NCBI GenBank assembly: GCA_002427845.1
Contig: DIYZ01000094.1
Location: forward strand, 1 to 36,450
Source of the DNA: Chloracidobacterium sp. UBA6041
GTDB taxonomy: Bacteria > Acidobacteriota > Blastocatellia > Pyrinomonadales > Pyrinomonadaceae
Length of the DNA stretch: 36,450 nt
Direction: 5' to 3'
This document shows, piece after piece, positions 8,926 to 17,228 of this stretch. Position 1 is the first letter of the stretch; each line of letters opens with the position of its first letter. The position numbers were made by a program, and so were the translations under genes. The notes below the pieces were generated by a model. That model worked only from the letters and a program-made list of their open reading frames with translations. It did no database searches and had not been told where the DNA came from.

Positions 8926-9671
8926 TGGGGGGACACGACGACCGGGTTTCTGCTGATTCAGAAGTCGCGGGATCTACTGCCGACAGCGTTGCCGTCTGCC
9001 TTGTATCTGGAGGCATGGACTCCTGCGTAACGGCTGCGGTAGCCAACGACGAAGCTGCTGACCTCGCGTTTTTGCACGTCTCCTACGGACAGCGCACTGA
9101 AGCGCGTGAATTGCGCGCTTTCGAGGAGATTGCAGACCATTACGCGGTCAAGCACCGCCTGGTCGTTTCGTTAGAACATCTGGGCAAGATCGGCGGATCC
9201 TCCTTGACTGACAAAGGGATCGAAGTCACGTCCCCAAATCTCGCAAGCCACGGAATACCGACAAGCTACGTGCCGTTTCGCAACGCGCATCTCCTTTCGG
9301 TGGCGACGAGTTGGGCTGAAGTAATCCGCGCCGGATCCGTTTACATCGGTGCGGTCGCAGAAGACTCTTCCGGTTATCCGGATTGCCGTCCTGAGTTTTA
9401 TGAAGCGTTTCAGAGAGTAGTAATGTTGGGAACAAAACCGGAGACCAGCATTGAAATCAAAACGCCAGTGATTAGATTGAAGAAGTCACAAATAGTAGAA
9501 CTCGGGCAAAGACTAAATGCGCCGTTGCAACTTACCTGGTCGTGCTATGCCCGGTCAGACCAGGCTTGCGGCGACTGTGATTCCTGCGCTCTTCGTCTAA
9601 GGGCTTTTCGCGAAGCAGGTGTAAAAGATCCAATTCCATATTTGCTTGACAGCAAGAGGTTTGCTTATTAA
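8925..9671 (+). CDS. queC: 7-cyano-7-deazaguanine synthase
   Basis: QueC performs the ATP-dependent conversion of 7-carboxy-7-deazaguanine to preQ0. The ATP pyrophosphatase loop is SGGMDS (residues 28-33), and a C-terminal zinc site is formed by C207, C215, C218 and C221 (CYARSDQACGDCDSC). YVPFRNAHLLSVA is the conserved substrate-binding segment. I chose ATG 8925, which overlaps the queE stop, because GGAGGCGAGG lies just upstream (8907-8916); the frame also allows a TTG at 8898. Residues 1-22 before the catalytic core are variable. Confidence 0.96.
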   Translation: MGGHDDRVSADSEVAGSTADSVAVCLVSGGMDSCVTAAVANDEAADLAFLHVSYGQRTEARELRAFEEIADHYAVKHRLVVSLEHLGKIGGSSLTDKGIEVTSPNLASHGIPTSYVPFRNAHLLSVATSWAEVIRAGSVYIGAVAEDSSGYPDCRPEFYEAFQRVVMLGTKPETSIEIKTPVIRLKKSQIVELGQRLNAPLQLTWSCYARSDQACGDCDSCALRLRAFREAGVKDPIPYLLDSKRFAY

Positions 9672-9707
9672 CTTTAGGTCGTTTCTTAGTCAGCCAAAAT
9701 TACAACC

Positions 9708-9783
9708 AGGAGGGGGGCTTGTGCATCATATGGGCTCTCCCGTAGTGCCAAATTTCCGATACATACGCTTGGAGGAATCTTAG
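9708..9783 (+). CDS. Candidate 20-codon leader ORF (uORF) with a strong RBS
   Basis: AGGAGG, within a longer purine run at 9708-9717, lies seven bases before a GTG at 9721. That GTG opens a 20-codon frame (MHHMGSPVVPNF... ending RLEES) that stops with TAG at 9781-9783, immediately before the ATG of the next gene at 9784. The downstream gene's own GGAGGA (9771-9776) lies inside the last codons of this frame, so ribosomes translating it could open or restart at the main start. The start and end given include the ribosome site; the coding part is 9721-9783. No homology is recognised. It could be fortuitous. Confidence 0.4.
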
Positions 9784-11082
9784 ATGTTTCGCAGATACCT
9801 TTTCCCCATTATTGCTTGCGCAGCCCTTATCGTTTTATCCGGAGTTCTCGTTTCCGCACAGACGGGGGAACTTCGTGGACACGTAACTTTGAAACAGGCT
9901 GACGGAACAGTAGTTCCCGCTGCCGACGTTGTCATCGATGTCTATCGCATGGATCTTACTGGCAAATTCAATACTAAGACAGGGAAAAAGGGTGGATTTG
10001 TATTTGCGGGCTTGCCCTATACGGGCGACTACGTGATTGTGGCGAGCATGCCCGGAGCGCAAGCTTATTGGCAATCTGGAGTAAAAGCAGGAAGAGATGT
10101 TGACTACGCAATCGATTTGATGCCCGGAGATGGGAAGCGCCTCACTTTGGATGAACTAAAGACCATCATGGCGGCACAGGGATCAGGGTCGCGTGCGGCT
10201 TCCGGTGCAACCAAGGAAACTGGGGAAGATAAGGCAAAGCGTGCCGAGTTGGAAAAAAAGAATACAGAAATCACTGCCAAAAACGAGAAAATTCTTAAGT
10301 CAAATGAAATCGTCACGCGAACTTATAAAGCTGGAAACGACGCCCTTCTTGCCAAGAATTACGACGAGGCCATAAAGCAGTATGAGGAAGGTCTGGCTGC
10401 GTATCCCGAAGAACCGGTGCTGTTAGTTAACGAAGCTCGTGCTTATACGGCTCGCGGAGTTGATCGATACAACGCCGCCATTACATCCGGAAACGACGCA
10501 ACTAAAACCAGTGGAATCGAGGCCGCGAAAGGCGATTTCCGATCGGCAGCTACGTCGGCCTCGAAAGCGGTTGAGATGATCAAAGCGCAGCCGGCCCCGA
10601 CCGATCCCACAGCGGTGACCAGATATAATAACAATAAGCTAGCTGCCTTAACTGTAAATGCGGAGGCTCATCGGTTATTCGTGAGTAAGGCAGACCCGTC
10701 GCAAGCTGATGCCGGTCTGGCGGCGTTCAAGGAATACATAGCGGTTGAACCAGACGCCGCGAAAAAATCGAAGGCGCAGCTGGATGCCGCTCAAATGTTG
10801 TTGGATGCTGGCGTTCCGGACAAGTCCTACATTGAATATCGCGCGATTTTAGCAACCGAGCCCGATAACGCGGATGCAAACCTTGGTGCCGGCCTGTCGC
10901 TGTTTGCAGGGGGGGATAAAACGAAATTCCAGGAGGCTGCGAATTATCTACAGCATTATGTGGATGTCGCTCCAGATACGCACAAGTTCAAAGCAGATGC
11001 CAAGGCGATTCTGGCTGAGTTGAAGAACACCGAAAAAGTCGTGCCTGAGACCACGCCTTCGCGACGTCGCACAAGGCCCTAG
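9784..11082 (+). CDS. Secreted TPR protein with carboxypeptidase-regulatory-like domain
   Basis: A 432-residue exported protein. The signal peptide covers about residues 1-25 (hydrophobic, ending SAQ). Residues about 28-115 look like a CarboxypepD_reg-like beta-sandwich (GELRGHVTLKQADGT, and GKFNTKTGKKGGFVFAGLPY typical of the repeat core). A charged Lys/Glu segment follows (about 145-175), then TPR-like helical repeats to about residue 420 (YDEAIKQYEEGLAAYPEEPVLLVNEA; SYIEYRAILATEPDNADANLGAGL). The tail is basic. The ATG has GGAGGA at 9771-9776. TPR and beta-sandwich combinations usually mediate protein contacts in the periplasm or outer membrane; the partner is unknown. It is flanked upstream by the leader ORF and downstream by a strong terminator. 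Confidence 0.88.
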   Translation: MFRRYLFPIIACAALIVLSGVLVSAQTGELRGHVTLKQADGTVVPAADVVIDVYRMDLTGKFNTKTGKKGGFVFAGLPYTGDYVIVASMPGAQAYWQSGVKAGRDVDYAIDLMPGDGKRLTLDELKTIMAAQGSGSRAASGATKETGEDKAKRAELEKKNTEITAKNEKILKSNEIVTRTYKAGNDALLAKNYDEAIKQYEEGLAAYPEEPVLLVNEARAYTARGVDRYNAAITSGNDATKTSGIEAAKGDFRSAATSASKAVEMIKAQPAPTDPTAVTRYNNNKLAALTVNAEAHRLFVSKADPSQADAGLAAFKEYIAVEPDAAKKSKAQLDAAQMLLDAGVPDKSYIEYRAILATEPDNADANLGAGLSLFAGGDKTKFQEAANYLQHYVDVAPDTHKFKADAKAILAELKNTEKVVPETTPSRRRTRP

Positions 11083-11107
11083 TCCCCTGGGAGACAATTC
11101 AATTCTG

Positions 11108-11140
11108 ACCGTGACGGGATATATTTCCGTCACGGTTTTT
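11108..11140 (+). terminator. Rho-independent terminator after the TPR gene
   Basis: A perfect 10-bp stem, ACCGTGACGG (11108-11117) and CCGTCACGGT (11127-11136), with a 9-base loop and a T run. It ends the transcript of the 9784 gene and isolates it from the pilus operon. Confidence 0.92.
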
Positions 11141-11266
11141 CGTTTTAATCTTCGGGCTATTTGCTATCTGCATTGGCAGTTTGCTGACTCTGATTAGGTG
11201 GGAAATCACCCGTTTTTCTCGTCATCTTGACCCGCTCCTTTAGGCAGTTTCCCGCCAAATATGACC

Positions 11267-11296
11267 TTGACAGTATCGAGGATCAACTTGTACTAT
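11267..11296 (+). promoter_or_regulatory. Sigma-70 type promoter for the pilB operon
   Basis: TTGACA at 11267-11272 and TACTAT at 11291-11296 are separated by 18 bases. Transcription would start near 11303, giving a leader of about 108 nt before pilB. The promoter lies inside the longer open reading extension of pilB, which argues that the upstream TTG/ATG-like starts are not used. The rest of 11141-11410 holds only a weak 4-bp hairpin with T5 (11197-11217) and no gene. Confidence 0.6.
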
Positions 11297-11410
11297 GCTT
11301 GCCCAACGGTGTTTAGCACGCCGCTGTCCGACTCAGCCTGGAAGTTTTTTTCCCACACGGCTGGCCCATCTCGTGAATCATCTCTTTCGTATCTGAGCAC
11401 CGGGGTACAA

Positions 11411-13210
11411 ATGTCCGCAAAACTAGGCGAAATTCTCGTTCGGGAGAATCTCATCAGCCCGCAACACCTGCGTGAGGCGCTTGATTACCAGCGCGAACAC
11501 GGCGGTCGGTTGGGGTACAACCTTGTCAAGCTTGGTCTGGTATCGGATGACATGATCACGGCCGTCCTCTCCCGGCAATACGGTATTCCTTCAGTCAATT
11601 TGGAGCTCTTTAAAATTGACGAACACGTCCTTCACCTCATCCCACAGGAAGTCGCGCAGAAATACTCAGTCCTCCCGTTGTCTCGAGTCGGCGCCAGTCT
11701 CACACTTGCGATGGTGGATCCGACAAATGTTTTTGCGATGGACGACATTAAATTTATGACCGGGTTGAACGTCGAGCCGGTGGTGGTTGCCGAGGCCAGC
11801 ATCCAGCAGGCAATCGCCAAGTATTATGGTAATTCCAGGGAAATTGAGCTGTCTTCGATTGGTGTTGATGAAGTTGTTTTCGAAGGAGCGGATACCAAAA
11901 ACTCGAACGGCGGTATTACACATGCCGATCTTGTTTCTCTGGATACGATTGACTTCGATACCGACCGCACAGAAGACGTTGAAGTACTCGAAGACAACGA
12001 GGAGATTGACCTCTCCACTCTCTCTCGAATAAGCGAAGACGCGCCCGTCGTTAGACTGGTGAACGTGCTTTTAGTGGATGCCCTGCGTCGCGGCGCGTCT
12101 GATATTCACGTCGAGCCTTACGAAAAAGAGCTTCGCATTCGTTTCCGCATCGATGGGGTTCTATATGATGTGATGAGGCCACCGCTCAAAATGCGTGATG
12201 CATTGATTTCACGCGTCAAGATCATGTCGAAGCTCGACATCTCCGAAAAACGACTGCCGCAAGACGGGCGAATAAAGATAAAGGTTAAGGTTGACGCTCG
12301 ATCTCGCGAATTGGACTTTCGCGTCTCCACCTTGCCAACTCTGTTTGGCGAAAAAGTAGTGCTGCGGCTTCTGGATAAAGAAAACCTGATGCTTGACATG
12401 ACCAAGCTTGGTTTTGAGCCGGAGTCGCTCGTCAAGTTTCAACGAAACATTTCGAAGCCCTACGGAATGGTTCTGGTTACCGGCCCAACAGGAAGCGGAA
12501 AAACAAATACTCTTTATTCCGCACTTCAGTCCCTGAATACGATACAGACCAATATCATGACCGCGGAAGATCCGGTTGAGTTTAACCTAATGGGTATCAA
12601 CCAGGTCCAAATGAAAGAGCAGATCGGTCTGAACTTTGCTGCTGCACTGCGCGCCTTTCTTCGACAGGATCCCAACATTATTCTGGTCGGCGAGATTCGA
12701 GACTTTGAAACCGCCGAAATTGCCATTAAAGCCGCCTTAACGGGCCACCTCGTTCTTTCCACTCTGCACACGAATGACGCACCTTCCACAATTTCCAGGC
12801 TCATGAACATGGGTATCGAGCCATTTTTGGTAGCCACCAGCGTCAACTTAATTCAGGCGCAGAGACTAATTCGGCGCGTCTGTAAAGATTGCAAACGGGA
12901 ACACCCAACGCCGCCCGAAGCTCTTATGGAAGTTGGTTTTTCTGCGGCTGACGCTAAGGCACTTAAGACCTTCAAAGGAAAAGGCTGTGCGACTTGCAAC
13001 AACACTGGCTACAAGGGACGAATTGGGCTTTATGAAGTGATGGAAGTAAACGATGAAATTCGAGAGTTGATCTTAATCGGCGCTTCGTCTTTGGAGTTGA
13101 GAAAGAAGGCGATCGAAGACGGCATGATCACTCTCCGCGAATCCGGATTGCAAAAGGTTCGCGCGGGGTTAACGACGCTCGAGGAGGTAGTCCGCGAGAC
13201 GGTTGCCTAA
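11411..13210 (+). CDS. pilB: Type IV pilus extension ATPase PilB
   Basis: A 600-residue GspE/PilB-family secretion ATPase that powers pilus polymerisation at the inner membrane. The N-terminal MshEN-like domain starts at residue 1 (SAKLGEILVRENLISPQHL, then YGIPSVNL). The catalytic core carries Walker A GPTGSGKT (358-365), Walker B with LVGEIRD (E428), and a His-box LSTLHTNDA. The zinc-binding CxxC pairs at C491/C494 and C526/C529 are typical of PilB/GspE and absent from PilT. An acidic linker (about 165-205) precedes the core. I chose the start at 11411 because the MshEN domain begins there and a promoter lies at 11267-11296; the frame stays open to 11261. It heads pilB-hypothetical-pilT-pilC. 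Confidence 0.96.
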   Translation: MSAKLGEILVRENLISPQHLREALDYQREHGGRLGYNLVKLGLVSDDMITAVLSRQYGIPSVNLELFKIDEHVLHLIPQEVAQKYSVLPLSRVGASLTLAMVDPTNVFAMDDIKFMTGLNVEPVVVAEASIQQAIAKYYGNSREIELSSIGVDEVVFEGADTKNSNGGITHADLVSLDTIDFDTDRTEDVEVLEDNEEIDLSTLSRISEDAPVVRLVNVLLVDALRRGASDIHVEPYEKELRIRFRIDGVLYDVMRPPLKMRDALISRVKIMSKLDISEKRLPQDGRIKIKVKVDARSRELDFRVSTLPTLFGEKVVLRLLDKENLMLDMTKLGFEPESLVKFQRNISKPYGMVLVTGPTGSGKTNTLYSALQSLNTIQTNIMTAEDPVEFNLMGINQVQMKEQIGLNFAAALRAFLRQDPNIILVGEIRDFETAEIAIKAALTGHLVLSTLHTNDAPSTISRLMNMGIEPFLVATSVNLIQAQRLIRRVCKDCKREHPTPPEALMEVGFSAADAKALKTFKGKGCATCNNTGYKGRIGLYEVMEVNDEIRELILIGASSLELRKKAIEDGMITLRESGLQKVRAGLTTLEEVVRETVA

Positions 13211-13226
13211 CCAAAAGAGGAATATT

Positions 13227-13973
13227 ATGTTGCGAACAGTAACCCTATCACTCTTAATGTTGATTTCAGTTGGCGTGATGCTTCCCTTCGCCAATACCAC
13301 GGCGCATGGCATTCGTCAAAGTTCCCCACCGCAACTACAGCGTCGCTATCGACGTCATTCGCGCGCCTGGTGGCGACGGCATCGGGCCCGCATGAGATTA
13401 CGCCGGGCTGCGCTTCAGGCACACCGTAATGCTCCGCTAGCGCCGATTTTTGGTGAACCGGCTGTCGCCAGTGCTACCACGACAGTGCTTCCTAAATTGC
13501 CTGCCGGCTGGAGCAACCCGGTTCTGTCAAACAATGGTGAAGTACGATTTCGAAGTGAAACTACTTCCGCCGTACCCAGCCAGGCCACTCTCGCAGTAGT
13601 AGCGCGAAGCCGTCCCAATCCGGCTTACCTCACTCAACGGGAACAGCATCGCATGCTCGCCGGTACCGCCTTTTCAGACTTGCGACGAATAGTAATAGAC
13701 AAGATGATCGGGGCCGGTGGCTGGGTAATCAACGATTACGAGCGCCAGGTTAACGGCTCGCGAGTCTTCGTAGTTATCGCTCAAACTCCCAGCGACGGTC
13801 GTTCGCCGGAAAAATCATGGAACTTTTACTTCGCTGAGGTTGACGGAAAGATTTACAGTTTGACTCTCTGCACGCCCTTGCAGTTTGCAGATCGCTTGCC
13901 TGCCGAAGGCGAGAGGTTTATCGCTTCCCTCCGTGCCAGAGATAACGCCAACACACAGACGCCAAATCGATAA
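13227..13973 (+). CDS. Secreted protein of unknown function in the pil operon
   Basis: I do not recognise this 248-residue protein. It has a signal peptide (MLRTVTLSLLMLISVGVMLPF, cut near TTAHG), then an unusually basic Arg/Trp/His-rich stretch (about 32-65, RRYRRHSRAWWRRHRARMR) and a C-terminal domain of about 150 residues. That domain contains GEVRFRSETTS, AGGWVINDYERQVNGSRVFV and a late EVDGKIYSLTLCTPLQFADRL, resembling small periplasmic beta-rich domains of the PsbP/DUF1795 type only loosely. The start ATG has GAGG seven bases upstream; the frame overlaps the pilB end if read from 13203. It lies between pilB and pilT, which normally adjoin, suggesting a pilus-related envelope role. This is inference from position. 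Confidence 0.8.
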   Translation: MLRTVTLSLLMLISVGVMLPFANTTAHGIRQSSPPQLQRRYRRHSRAWWRRHRARMRLRRAALQAHRNAPLAPIFGEPAVASATTTVLPKLPAGWSNPVLSNNGEVRFRSETTSAVPSQATLAVVARSRPNPAYLTQREQHRMLAGTAFSDLRRIVIDKMIGAGGWVINDYERQVNGSRVFVVIAQTPSDGRSPEKSWNFYFAEVDGKIYSLTLCTPLQFADRLPAEGERFIASLRARDNANTQTPNR

Positions 13974-13993
13974 AACAAATTCTCCATTCCTAC

Positions 13994-14022
13994 TCGTGCG
14001 TAAGCTATGAGCACGATTTTTT
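13994..14022 (+). terminator. Hairpin with T6 between the unknown gene and pilT
   Basis: TCGTGC (13994-13999) pairs with GCACGA (14011-14016) across an 11-base loop and is followed by six T. The stem is only 6 bp. Since pilT follows 21 bp later with its own GAGGAG site and no visible promoter, it may be a partial terminator. Confidence 0.55.
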
Positions 14023-14043
14023 GTCCCTGAGGAGCAACCCTTG

Positions 14044-15222
14044 ATGCCACTTAACGAAACGGCCCCCCAAATTTCGCTTTCAGAACTTCTGCGGAAGCTC
14101 TCCGAGCTTGGCGGTTCCGACCTCCACATAACAACCGGCTCCGCTCCTCAGGTTCGCGTCGATGGGCATTTGCTGCCGCTCGAAGGCTATCGCCAAATGA
14201 CGGCCGCCGATACTAAGCAACTGGCTTACTCCGTCCTGACCGATGCGCAAAAACATCGTTTTGAAGAGAACCTTGAACTTGACTTTTCTTTTGGCGTGAA
14301 AGGGCTATCGCGTTTTCGCGCCAACCTTTTCAATCAAAGAGGCGCTGTTGGTTGCGTCTTCCGAGCCATACCTTATGAGATCAAAGCGTTCGAGGACTTG
14401 GGCCTTCCCGCAGTCGTAAAACAGTTGTGCGACAAACCGCGCGGCTTGATTCTCGTCACTGGCCCAACCGGCTCGGGTAAGTCCACGACACTGGCAGCGA
14501 TGGTGGACAAGATCAATCGAGATCGCCGCGAACACATTTTGACGATAGAAGACCCGATCGAGTTCTTGCACAATCACAAAGGCTGTCTCGTAAATCAGCG
14601 AGAGGTAAATGCCGATACGCACGGATTTGCTGAAGCATTAAGGACAGCTTTGCGTCAGGATCCCGACATTGTGCTTGTTGGTGAAATGCGCGACCTGGAA
14701 ACGATTGAATCGGCATTGAGAATCGCCGAGACCGGTCACCTCACTCTGGCGACGCTCCACACAAATTCTGCTGCCTCAACCATCAATCGCATCATTGACG
14801 TCTTCCCGTCAGATCAGCAAGCGCAGATTCGCGCGCAGCTGTCACTCGTGCTGGAGGGTATCTTGTGCCAGGCACTGCTCCCGCGGTTAGAGAAAACCGG
14901 GCGCGCCATGGCTCTCGAAATCCTTATACCCAACGGCGCGATCAGAAATCTGATCCGCGAGGACAAAGTCCACCAAATTTACTCGATGATGCAAACGGGC
15001 CAGGACAAGTATGGGATGCAAACATTCAATCAGGCGCTCGCGACGCTTTACCACAAACGCCAGATATCGATGGAGACCGCATTGCACCGATCTTCGAATG
15101 TGGACGAATTAAAAGAACTGATCGAACGAGGTTCCGGCCTCAACTCGGGCAACGGGAACCAACACCCGAGTCCTTATTCCCAGGCGCGGCCAATCGGATC
15201 TCGCCCCGCGGTGAACAGATAG
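14044..15222 (+). CDS. pilT: Type IV pilus retraction ATPase PilT
   Basis: A 392-residue hexameric ATPase that depolymerises pili for twitching motility. Walker A is GPTGSGKS (140-147), Walker B region LVGEMRD (E214), with the Asp and His boxes DPIEFLH and LATLHTNSA. The retraction-specific C-terminal motif AIRNLIRE (299-306) is intact, which separates it from PilB; the zinc-binding CxxC pairs are absent. The start ATG at 14044 follows a TTG and has GAGGAG about nine bases upstream. The tail after about residue 360 is a Gly/Asn/Pro-rich extension. pilC follows 25 bp downstream. Confidence 0.97.
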   Translation: MPLNETAPQISLSELLRKLSELGGSDLHITTGSAPQVRVDGHLLPLEGYRQMTAADTKQLAYSVLTDAQKHRFEENLELDFSFGVKGLSRFRANLFNQRGAVGCVFRAIPYEIKAFEDLGLPAVVKQLCDKPRGLILVTGPTGSGKSTTLAAMVDKINRDRREHILTIEDPIEFLHNHKGCLVNQREVNADTHGFAEALRTALRQDPDIVLVGEMRDLETIESALRIAETGHLTLATLHTNSAASTINRIIDVFPSDQQAQIRAQLSLVLEGILCQALLPRLEKTGRAMALEILIPNGAIRNLIREDKVHQIYSMMQTGQDKYGMQTFNQALATLYHKRQISMETALHRSSNVDELKELIERGSGLNSGNGNQHPSPYSQARPIGSRPAVNR

Positions 15223-15247
15223 AAACCAGACTCTGGAGCATTCAGCT

Positions 15248-16477
15248 ATGCCAACTTACGTATTCAAAGGCCGCAACAGACTGAACGAAATTGTCGTCGG
15301 TGAACGCGTTGCTGATAACCGCGATGCGCTGCGACAAATTCTCCGTCGCGAACAAGTCACCCTAACGTCCATCAAGGAAAAGGGGCGCGAAATAGGAATC
15401 CCGAAAATCGGGGGCCGCAAGAAAGTCAAGGCCAAGGATCTTTCGGTGTTCACACGTCAGTTTTCCGTGATGATCGATGCCGGTTTGCCCCTGGTCCAAT
15501 GTCTGGAAATCCTGGCTCAACAGCAGGAAAACAAGTACTTCCAGCAGATCTTGCTTCAGGTTCGGCAGGACGTTGAAGAGGGCTCGACTTTGGCTGCAGC
15601 TATGGCCCGTCACCCGCGCGTGTTCGATCAACTCTACGCGAACATGGTCGAAGCCGGAGAAACCGGCGGTATTTTGGACTTGATTCTGCAACGTCTATCG
15701 ACATTTATCGAAAAACTCGTAAAGCTGAAACGGGACGTGATCTCCGCTATGATTTATCCCGCGGCAGTCATCGTTATGGCAATAGGCGCAGTAGCCGTGA
15801 TCATGGTTGTGGTGATCCCTCAGTTTGAACAAATTTTCCTCGGCTTGCTTGGTCCAGGGGAGCAACTTCCCTTGCCCACCCGTATCGTGGTTGGCATCAG
15901 TAACTTCCTCGCGGGTTGGGGAGGACTGGTCATTCTTGGGACGATCATCGGAACAGTCGTGGGACTTCGCTTCTATTACAGGACAACAGGCGGCCGACGA
16001 ATCATCGATCGGATCCTCCTGAAGATTCCGATTCTCGGCGACATAATGCGCAAGATCGCGGTGGCAAGATTCTCCCGCACCCTCTCTACGCTGCTCTCTT
16101 CAGGTGTACCAATTCTGCAGTCGCTCGACATCACCGCGCGCACTGCCGGCAATGTGATCATAGAGGAAGCTATTATCAGTGTTCGCATGGGGGTTGAACG
16201 CGGCGAAAACTTCGTAGACCCGCTGAAGGCGACTGAGGTTTTCCCTAATATGGTGGCGCAGATGGTAGGCATCGGTGAACAGACCGGCGCGTTGGATGCC
16301 ATGCTCGGCAAGATCGCTGATTTTTACGAACAGGAAGTAGATGCCGCGATTGCCAACTTACTTACGCTAATGGAGCCACTTTTGATCGGCTTCCTCGGCG
16401 TAACTATAGGCTCCATCGTCATTGCGATGTACCTGCCGCTGTTTACATTGATTGGAAAGCTTTCGACGGCGCATTAA
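15248..16477 (+). CDS. pilC: Type IV pilus inner-membrane platform protein PilC
   Basis: A 409-residue GspF/PilC-family protein, the inner-membrane platform on which PilB and PilT act. It has two repeated T2SSF cytoplasmic domains (about 70-195 and 270-395). The family motifs include FTRQFSVMIDAGLPLVQCLEIL and, in the second copy, FSRTLSTLLSSGVPILQSLDI. Hydrophobic segments at about 172-195, 220-245 and 375-400 give the expected three-pass topology. Length is normal. It ends the pilB-pilT-pilC unit, just before a strong terminator. Confidence 0.96.
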   Translation: MPTYVFKGRNRLNEIVVGERVADNRDALRQILRREQVTLTSIKEKGREIGIPKIGGRKKVKAKDLSVFTRQFSVMIDAGLPLVQCLEILAQQQENKYFQQILLQVRQDVEEGSTLAAAMARHPRVFDQLYANMVEAGETGGILDLILQRLSTFIEKLVKLKRDVISAMIYPAAVIVMAIGAVAVIMVVVIPQFEQIFLGLLGPGEQLPLPTRIVVGISNFLAGWGGLVILGTIIGTVVGLRFYYRTTGGRRIIDRILLKIPILGDIMRKIAVARFSRTLSTLLSSGVPILQSLDITARTAGNVIIEEAIISVRMGVERGENFVDPLKATEVFPNMVAQMVGIGEQTGALDAMLGKIADFYEQEVDAAIANLLTLMEPLLIGFLGVTIGSIVIAMYLPLFTLIGKLSTAH

Positions 16478-16511
16478 GGGTTAAGATTCCTTCTTCGAGA
16501 AGAACCTTGAT

Positions 16512-16539
16512 AGGGAGGCCGTCATGGCCTCCCTTTTTT
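16512..16539 (+). terminator. Rho-independent terminator after pilC
   Basis: A 9-bp stem, AGGGAGGCC (16512-16520) and GGCCTCCCT (16526-16534), with a 5-base loop and a T run up to 16539. It closes the pilB-pilT-pilC transcript. Confidence 0.93.
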
Positions 16540-16624
16540 CGTCTGGGAGATGAAGCGGGAATGATTTGGCGGTTGATTCAATTTGCTCCTATCCTGCTCC
16601 TTACCACTAATGGGAGGATCGAAT

Positions 16625-17143
16625 ATGTCTGCACGCGCTCCTGTTCGCATTGCACGGGCTACTCAAGAGGATGTGCCACTGATCCTGACATTTATTCGCG
16701 AGCTGGCCGAATATGAAAAGCTTCTCGACAACGTTTCAACCACTGAGGAACGTCTGCATGCTACTTTGTTTGGCCCAAGACCATATGCGGAAGCCATCCT
16801 CGCTTACGAAAACGATCAGCCGGTGGCGTTCGCGATCTATTTTTTCGATTACTCCACGTTTGTAGGTCTCCCTGGTATCTACCTCGAAGACATATATGTA
16901 AAGCCGGAATACCGAGGGTTTGGCATCGGCCGGGAGTTGCTTCGTTTCCTCGCGCAAACGGCCATCGAGCTTGGCTGCGAGCGAATAGAGTAGTCTGTGT
17001 TGAATTGGAATGAATCGGCAATCCGCTTTTACGAAAAGCTCGGCGCCAAGCCAATGAACGACTGGATCGTCTTTCGTCTAGCGAATAATTACCTACACCG
17101 AGTAGCTAGCGAAAACCTCGGATTAGAGACCAAGACGTCGTAG
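16625..17143 (+). pseudogene. GNAT acetyltransferase broken by one in-frame TAG
   Basis: The reading frame encodes a GNAT-fold N-acetyltransferase of the spermidine/thialysine acetyltransferase-like type. It starts at ATG 16625 with GGGAGGA six bases upstream, and has the acceptor-side ARATQEDVPLIL and the acetyl-CoA motif EDIYVKPEYRGFGIGRELL. At codon 123 a TAG (16991-16993) interrupts it, but the same frame continues with SVLNWNESAIRFYEKLGAKP, the conserved C-terminal strand and helix of the family, to a natural stop at 17141-17143. Family members usually have Trp at the stop position (xxxEWSVLxWN), so a single TGG to TAG change explains the break. The 122-residue product would lack the last acetyl-CoA-binding elements. 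Recent pseudogene, readthrough or a sequencing error are all possible. Confidence 0.85.
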
Positions 17144-17228
17144 GGAAGCTTCTTGTTAAGCTTCTCTCGCAATCCCTCAAGAACGACCTGCCTTTAGTTT
17201 CGCGCGATATGGTAGGCTTGCGTTTGAG

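Noticed and set aside
9646..9674. TTGACA-based promoter at the queC 3' end for the TPR gene
   Set aside because: No acceptable -10 hexamer occurs at 16-18 bp; the best candidates match three or four of six bases at poor spacing.
11197..11217. Second terminator before the pilB promoter
   Set aside because: The stem is only 4 bp (GGTG/CACC), and a strong terminator is already present at 11108-11140.
11261..11410. 50-residue N-terminal extension of PilB
   Set aside because: The extension has no PilB-like sequence, the MshEN domain starts at 11411, and a TTGACA-N18-TACTAT promoter lies within it.
17144..17170. GAAGCTT/AAGCTTC inverted repeat after the GNAT gene as a terminator
   Set aside because: The 7-bp stem has no T run after it and may be chance.
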